Shown piece after piece: positions 58,464 through 64,000 of a stretch of DNA of 64,000 nt (positions are counted from its first letter, which is position 1; every line of letters begins with the position of its first letter). Source of the DNA: Acorus gramineus (lineage: Eukaryota > Streptophyta > Magnoliopsida > Acorales > Acoraceae); the NCBI GenBank assembly GCA_030737835.1, contig CM060847.1, forward strand, positions 12,724,704 to 12,788,703. The letters run 5' to 3'. Under the pieces are notes generated by a model, which was not told the origin of the DNA, made no database searches, and worked only from the letters and a program-made list of their open reading frames with translations. Position numbers and translations under genes: made by a program.

Positions 58464-58718
58464 TCAGTTGGGACCCCAACAACTCAAGTACATGACCTTC
58501 CTCAGTGACTCTTCAGACTGTTTCACCTTCTCATCTCTTCTACCACCACCAACACCCGAAGAGAGCCTCTTCGATTGATAATAAGATCCGATGTTCTTCT
58601 TCGCATGTTGTTGTAGAGACCGCATCGTGTGATTCCATCGAGAGAATCCTTGATCCTTCAATGTCTCCACTGCTCCAATGCTCGCCGCCACTATATAAGC
58701 TCTGCTTGTTGAACTCAT
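58464..58718 (-). CDS. Wound-responsive family protein (DUF3774), 84 aa, intron-less
   Basis: The minus strand reads MSSTSRAYIVAASIGAVETL, then KDQGFSRWNHTMRSLQQHAK, a Ser/Gly linker and the family's C-terminal ESLRKVMYLSCWGPN. Length and both conserved ends match plant wound-induced DUF3774 proteins, small basic proteins whose transcripts rise on wounding (family knowledge); molecular function is unsettled. I chose the ATG at 58718 because it begins the family-typical MSSTSRA; an in-frame ATG at 58751 would add an unlikely Lys-rich stretch encoded by a poly-A/T tract. A paralogue lies 4 kb away on the same strand. Confidence 0.92.
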   Translation of the reverse strand: MSSTSRAYIVAASIGAVETLKDQGFSRWNHTMRSLQQHAKKNIGSYYQSKRLSSGVGGGRRDEKVKQSEESLRKVMYLSCWGPN

Positions 58719-58817
58719 CTTTCTTCTTTTTTTTTTTTTTAAAGAAAGCAAAGAAAGTTGTGTGTTTGTTTTTGTGGTTGTTTTTGTTGATGATGAAATT
58801 CAGAGGTGTTGTGGATG

Positions 58818-58825
58818 TATATATA
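58818..58825 (-). promoter_or_regulatory. TATA box of the first DUF3774 gene
   Basis: TATATATA on the minus strand, about 100 bp before the ATG at 58718. Confidence 0.6.
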
Positions 58826-61022
58826 GATGGGAGAAGATGGAAACAAGAGGGAGAGTTTGTTCATGGTTTTGTGGAAAACCTGTGGGAGTGAGAGCTTGTT
58901 TCCAAACAAACAGGTTGCTTTTTTGGATTCATTTGTGGGGCATGGTTTTGTTTATGTTATATGATCACATACATTGCACACACTCATCTTGGGACCCAAA
59001 GAGTGACCACTACCTAAAGAGAGCATGTGATTGAGATAATGTGAGCTGGCATATTGAAGAGGTGGGGTCAGTGGTAGATGTAGTGGATGCTCTTTTGCTT
59101 TATTAATTGAGATTTCATGTCTTTTTTTTTTTAGACTGAAATGTGTGATCTTTTGAAATAGAACTGCCACTAGACTTCACTGGTCTTAATAATCCCAACA
59201 AAATTTTCATTGTTACCTACAGTTAAACCCCGCCCCCCCCCCCCCCCCCCCCCATGGTTTTGATTTGGGAATAGGTCTAGAATACGTGAGAATTAATTAG
59301 AGTAACTTCAAAATGGATTGTTAAAATACTGTAATAAATGAGAATATGTATGCTTGAATTAACTGATATAAAATGATATATGGATTTCAATCAATCATTC
59401 AAATTAAATTATAGGTTGTTCAATCCAAAAAAATATGTGAGTCTACTGTCAAATCAATCGTCTTCACCTCTTATTAATTGTCATCATTTTTTAATCTTTT
59501 ATAAATATTTGTCTACACCTTATTCACATTTTATCCAAACAGCAAAAACTTTATTATTACGTTTTTCAACAAAAATAATTCAAATTATAACCAAACAAAA
59601 AATCATTTTATCATTTATTATATTAGAATAGTCATAAACATCATAATAACTTAATTTTGTATCCAAATGGAGGCTTAGAGCTCTGTCAAGAACCAATTTT
59701 CAAAAATAACTTATGCTCTCAATTAATTTTAATAATCGATCTTAGACTAGCTACTCTCAATTTGTTTTTTTTTCATAAATTTTGATTTATTAATTTTTAA
59801 CTTTAATTTTCTTATATTACTGAAAACACATACAATTGTATGTGATTATTGATTACATTAATGTTACTATAATCAATGCAGTGATCCGTACAATCAAGAT
59901 GTTCCATGGATTGTGTCATCTTTCAGGCATAAAGCATGTAAAACATATTTTCCATACATATCAGGCTATCCCTCGTAATATATTTGATGCATAAGGATTT
60001 ACATTAGATATACATATACTATTTGGTTTTACGATGGTAGAAAACAGTTTTTGATAATCATAAAAGTTGTTTAATCATGCAACAAAACACTGCTTAAGCC
60101 TCATACAAGTGGACACTGAAAGATGAACTCCTATGTCCACAAACTGGTTGACGTTTGAAGTTCAAGTGGCCAAATATTAAAGCGAAAATTGTAATTGGGG
60201 ATAAGTGATAGTAATCATTGTATTTTAATATACAGTATTTTTTGTTTGCTAGTATTTTAATTTACAATAATTGGTTAATAAGAGAAGAAGAGAAAGCTCT
60301 CGGAAACAGGGACCTAATCCGGAACTAAAACAATAGAAAAGGTCATATTCGCTTCTAGTCAGATACAACCACTAGTCCACTAGAGAAATGAAAAAGGGGC
60401 TCCCACAGTAGTCCCACTTGCATACATAAAAAAAAAATATATGCAATCACATTTGTATTCACGTGTATAGTTCATGTATCTCCAACAAATTCTAATCCCA
60501 TTATATACAAAAAAAAATTAATTTTTTTTATTTCTTTTGTTCAATGTATTAACAGATAAATTTCGTTCATGAAATATACATTAGAATAATATAAATACAA
60601 ATCATTTTTTAAAATCTTAAGAGAAAAATAAAATATTGTACCTTCTGATATACTTATTACAATTAAATTAACCAAAATATTCATGAATTGAACTTTTTAT
60701 TAGTATTTTTTTTTTTAAGAGTTGGTAATTCATTTATAACTAATTAAAGAGTTACAAATGGGAGAATAGAAGACTTACAACATAGAAAGAAAAGCCAAGT
60801 TAAATAAACCAACTTGACATATAATGCAGTCATGGAGCTCCCACGTCTGGAGAAAACCAATTTTTTTTAATTAGTATTGAGAGATTAAAAACATTGATGA
60901 AATGTTTTGTTACTCCAGGGATATGGATTACAACTTTTATTTTATGTTATCAGTAGAAGGATATCTTTATTAAATATAGAATTGATCAAAATCTGATCAA
61001 GTTGTTGAGATTCTTATTTTAA
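58826..61022. other. Spacer between the two DUF3774 genes
   Basis: AT-rich with no gene. A C homopolymer of about 22 bases lies at 59231-59253, a likely assembly weak point. Confidence 0.5.
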
Positions 61023-61451
61023 GAGTAAAATGCATTTGAACCCTCTAAAATTTTTAAAACCTGTTAAAATACCCTTTAAAGTTAAAAAACACGCAGTTAT
61101 ACCCCTATTATTAGATTTTTTGTTAAAATGGAACAAAAATGCTTTAATATTACTATTTTATTCTTTGAGAGTCAGTGAATTAATTTTAAATATGTTTTGT
61201 GAACATTTTATAAGAATATTCAATTTTTTAAATACATATGAGTGTATTTTTCTGTAAAAATTAACTCACATGACAGTTTATTAAAATGTTAAAACATTAT
61301 AATCATTTAACTAAAATAATAAAATCATATTTTTATCCCATCCTAAAAAAAAATTAAACAGTAAATGGTGTAAATACATGTTTTAAAACTTCAATAAGTT
61401 TTTTTTTTTTTAGGTTTTAAAAATTTTAAAGGGATCGAATACAATTTACCC
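61023..61451. mobile_element. MITE with about 40-bp terminal inverted repeats
   Basis: The left end GAGTAAAATGCATTTGAACC and then CTCTAAAATTTTTAAAACCT pairs with the inverse of the right end, GGGTAAATTGTATTCGATCC and then CTTTAAAATTTTTAAAACCT. Flanks TTATTTTAA and TTATTTAA resemble each other but do not give a clean duplication. The open frame at the left end is just the repeat. Confidence 0.65.
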
Positions 61452-62612
61452 ATTATTTAACCCATTCCCTCAACTTGCCTGAATTTTAAATTCAATGAGA
61501 CCCACATTTTTTTTTGTTTTCCTAGATTATCACGATTCAAAAAAAGTTAATGATGCATCCAAATCCACACTAGATCTAGTTAATGATCTTATTCTAATTG
61601 AGATAAATAAAAGTGAATCCAGTAGATTTGTTATAGATCATTAGCCATGTATTAGAATAAGAAGAAGACCATGTTACAAGGGAGAGTTTCGAGAAAGGTT
61701 AGCTCCTAGGGGAGCAGGAGCTGGAATATTGGGATTGATGAGCAAGAGACACGTGTGCATAACCCACGTGAACACAGGATGGCATCCCATGTGAAGAGAG
61801 AGGGTAATGAGACGACACACTATTAATTGTTCAATTATATAAAAGTAATCCTGACAAAATTATGAAAGCAACAACTCGTGATCATTGGCCACGTCGAAAT
61901 TGTATCTCGACTTTTTTAATAGATACAAACAGAGACCTCTTTGGATCCATTCTAAACATCCAAATCCAGTAATTTAGATTTTAAAAAAAAAACCTTGGTT
62001 TCTTTGTGTACCATCTTTTTCACTTGGAAAAGGAAATGATATTTATTTAATCTAAATTGCGACGTGGCCAATGATAATCATGTCCGAATTTTTAATCGAT
62101 TTTCGGATCCGGTCAGGCCCGATAATATCAGTAGTTTTAATATCAACTACTCAATATACAATTTTATTAATTAACAATATGGTTCGATATTACTTTGATA
62201 TGACCGGATCCATTCCCGTATCAAACCTTTCCAAAATTTCGAAACATTTCGAAAAGTCATTTTGATCTGGTTAAATCCACATGTAGGCACAATAAAAACC
62301 TTCGTTAACTAATTGTTTTTTTTTGCATCATCGTGATTTATTTAAAAAAAAGAAGAAGAAGAAGAAATAATTACAATCCGCCTTTTTTTTAAAAAAGAAA
62401 TAATTACAATCCGGATTAATCACAATTTTTGCCAATCCCCAACCAGACCATCATCATTAAAAAAAAACGCCGATCCAATCGACGGCCACGATCGACCGTC
62501 ACGGGAGCATCAACGATCGATCAAACACGGATCAATCACTCTCAAAAATCGTCGTTCGTCGATCTCCACCGTCTGATGAGAAAAGACCAGATCCCGTCCG
62601 TCCGTCACTCAC
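61452..62612. other. 3' flank of the second DUF3774 gene and spacer
   Basis: Contains G-box cores CACGTG at about 61751 and 61766 and the inverted repeat listed next. No gene recognised. Confidence 0.45.
61881..62075. repeat. 21-bp inverted repeat framing 195 bp
   Basis: ATCATTGGCCACGTCGAAATT (61881-61901, one mismatch) is the inverse of 62055-62075. The interior is AT-rich. It could be a very small MITE or a hairpin precursor; no target duplication was seen. Confidence 0.7.
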
Positions 62613-62861
62613 TCAGATCTGGCTCCAGCAGCTGAGGTACATGACCTTGCGGAGGGACTCGTCCGTCTGAGAACTCCGCCTCTCCTCGGCGGGGCCGTCG
62701 CCTCCGTCGTCGAAGAACCCGGAGAACCCGCCGGAGAGAGGCCGGCGGTAGCACCGACGGGAGAAGAGGTTGCCGGAGGAGCCGATAAGGCCCGGCTGCT
62801 CCGCCTTGCCCCGGATGACCGCCAGGCTCGCCGCCATCCAAACTGTGCTCAAATAACTCAT
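62613..62861 (-). CDS. Wound-responsive family protein (DUF3774), 82 aa, intron-less
   Basis: The minus strand reads MSYLSTVWMAASLAVIRGKA through a Gly/Ser/Arg-rich middle (FSGFFDDGGDGPAEERR) to TDESLRKVMYLSCWSQI. The C-terminal ESLRKVMYLSCW is shared with the paralogue at 58464-58718 and defines the family; the N-terminal half is of the second plant subtype (VWMAASLAV). The coding sequence is strongly GC-rich against AT-rich flanks. Function unsettled, wound or stress response by family. Confidence 0.92.
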   Translation of the reverse strand: MSYLSTVWMAASLAVIRGKAEQPGLIGSSGNLFSRRCYRRPLSGGFSGFFDDGGDGPAEERRSSQTDESLRKVMYLSCWSQI

Positions 62862-62980
62862 TTTTGTTCTAAATTATGTAATTCTCGGAAGAAAAAAAAA
62901 TTTCTTTTCTCTTTTATATTTTGGTTTTATGTTTTTGAGTGGGTCAATTTTATTGGGAGTGGTGGATTAGGGGATGGGGG

Positions 62981-62988
62981 TTTTTATA
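62981..62988 (-). promoter_or_regulatory. TATA box of the second DUF3774 gene
   Basis: TATAAAAA on the minus strand, about 120 bp before the ATG at 62861. Confidence 0.6.
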
Positions 62989-64000
62989 GACAAGAACAAA
63001 GGGAGAGAGCGGTTTTTGGAAAAAACCGCTTTGGGTGCGCGAAAGCGTGGTTTCTGGTTTTTTTCTGGTTTTATTTGTTTTATAATGAAAAGGTGGGGCC
63101 TACTCTTTATTAATCCGATATTATCCTTTCATCGAGGAGGGGAAACGATTATTATTTTTTGAAGGTAATTAATCATCACAAATTGTACTTTTTGGCTCAC
63201 CGTGCCAATTATCTTTTAATTAATAGATTTAGAACTGACAAAAATATTAGAATTGCTCTTTAAGTTCTATTATTTCATCACTACGTATTTATTTTTTTAT
63301 TGATACAAGAATATATTAATTAAATTATTTTATAACTATATATTTATTTATTTTTAATACGAGAAGGTATTAATTAATTTTTATCGAACTTGCATTTGAT
63401 AGGACGGTAAAGATACCCTCATTGGTCATTAGTAATCCCAAAAAAAAAATTAATTCTAGTATTATTGTATTTAAAAAAATTTAGAAAGGTTGTTCAGTTA
63501 AACAATCCTAAATTTTGATACTTCCGATCTCAAAATTGTTGACGGATCATATATATTTATTTAAGAGAAAATGACTAAAAAAATCTATCAAAAGTTAAAA
63601 ATATTCAAATTAATCACTTTTTAAAACTGTACCTAAAAAAGTCTCATTTTACAATTTTAAAAATACAGAAAGACTAATCTACCTTTATACAATTAGATCC
63701 TTAATACATTCCATATCTCTTAACTTTGTTAAAATATTTCACCCTCTTAATTTTATTAATATATTTAACACATTTTCATGTAGATCAATTTTTTTTATTG
63801 TAAATTCTTTGTAATTAGGTGGATTTTGTGAAATATGTACCAATATAATTTGAGTTTTTAATGATGAATTCCATTAAATGTTAATGATATTTAAAAAAAA
63901 ATGGATATGTACTAATGATATCATAAAAACCTCTAAGAGAATTGATTTTCATTGTGTATAGAGAAATTATTGCTTTGTAGGAAAAATAGATTTTTAATGT
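62989..64000. other. Upstream region of the second DUF3774 gene and AT-rich spacer
   Basis: No further gene recognised. An imperfect repeat-like stretch around 63565-63670 (AAGTTAAAAATATTCAAATT) shows no clear boundaries. Confidence 0.45.

Noticed and set aside
62605-62841. Second minus-strand frame over the second DUF3774 gene
   Set aside because: Out of frame with the conserved ESLRKVMYLSCW end; a GC-rich shadow.

Overview
This is nuclear DNA from a flowering plant, most likely a eudicot. The genes have many introns bounded by GT-AG, the non-coding DNA is AT-rich, and miniature transposons are dense. The recognisable genes are plant families: VPS18, an STP sugar transporter, small LysM proteins, a plant DUF1223 protein and DUF3774 wound-responsive proteins. 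The species cannot be fixed from the sequence. All family assignments come from translated motifs and memory of the families; no database search was possible.

Layout. 1-16.6 kb: the last 19 exons of VPS18 (+), a HOPS/CORVET subunit; the N-terminal exons lie upstream of the window. It has one GC-AG intron and one apparent 1-nt frameshift in a short exon. Its introns hold a hAT-like element and a SINE. 16.6-29 kb: a transposon-rich gap holding a decayed last exon of an STP gene, a Mutator-like element whose inverted ends are built from 33-bp tandem repeats, two hAT-like elements with 8-bp target duplications, and a Copia fossil. 29.2-31.9 kb: an intact four-exon STP-type H+/hexose symporter (515 aa, +). 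33.5-37 kb: a 3.5-kb element carrying tandem duplications, many GATACAT/GTATC palindromes and a possible two-exon mini-gene. 39-52 kb: a cluster of four secreted single-LysM genes, all on the minus strand, alternating in two subtypes (A-B-A-B), with a truncated B copy beside the second A copy. 52-55 kb: a SINE and an unassigned GC-richer patch. 55.15-57.1 kb: a two-exon DUF1223 (thioredoxin-like) gene with a perfect 10-bp hairpin just before its ATG. 58.5-62.9 kb: two intron-less DUF3774 wound-responsive genes, both minus.

The genes do not form one pathway; this is ordinary plant gene order. The LysM cluster is the clearest local gene-family expansion and, with the DUF3774 pair and a hexose transporter with W-box-like sites upstream, has a loose stress or defence flavour (inference). 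The least ordinary structures are the Mutator-like element with repeat-built ends, the palindrome-rich 3.5-kb element with its possible mini-gene, the 1-kb foldback at 39.65-40.65 kb, and the alternating LysM array with a visible duplication junction.
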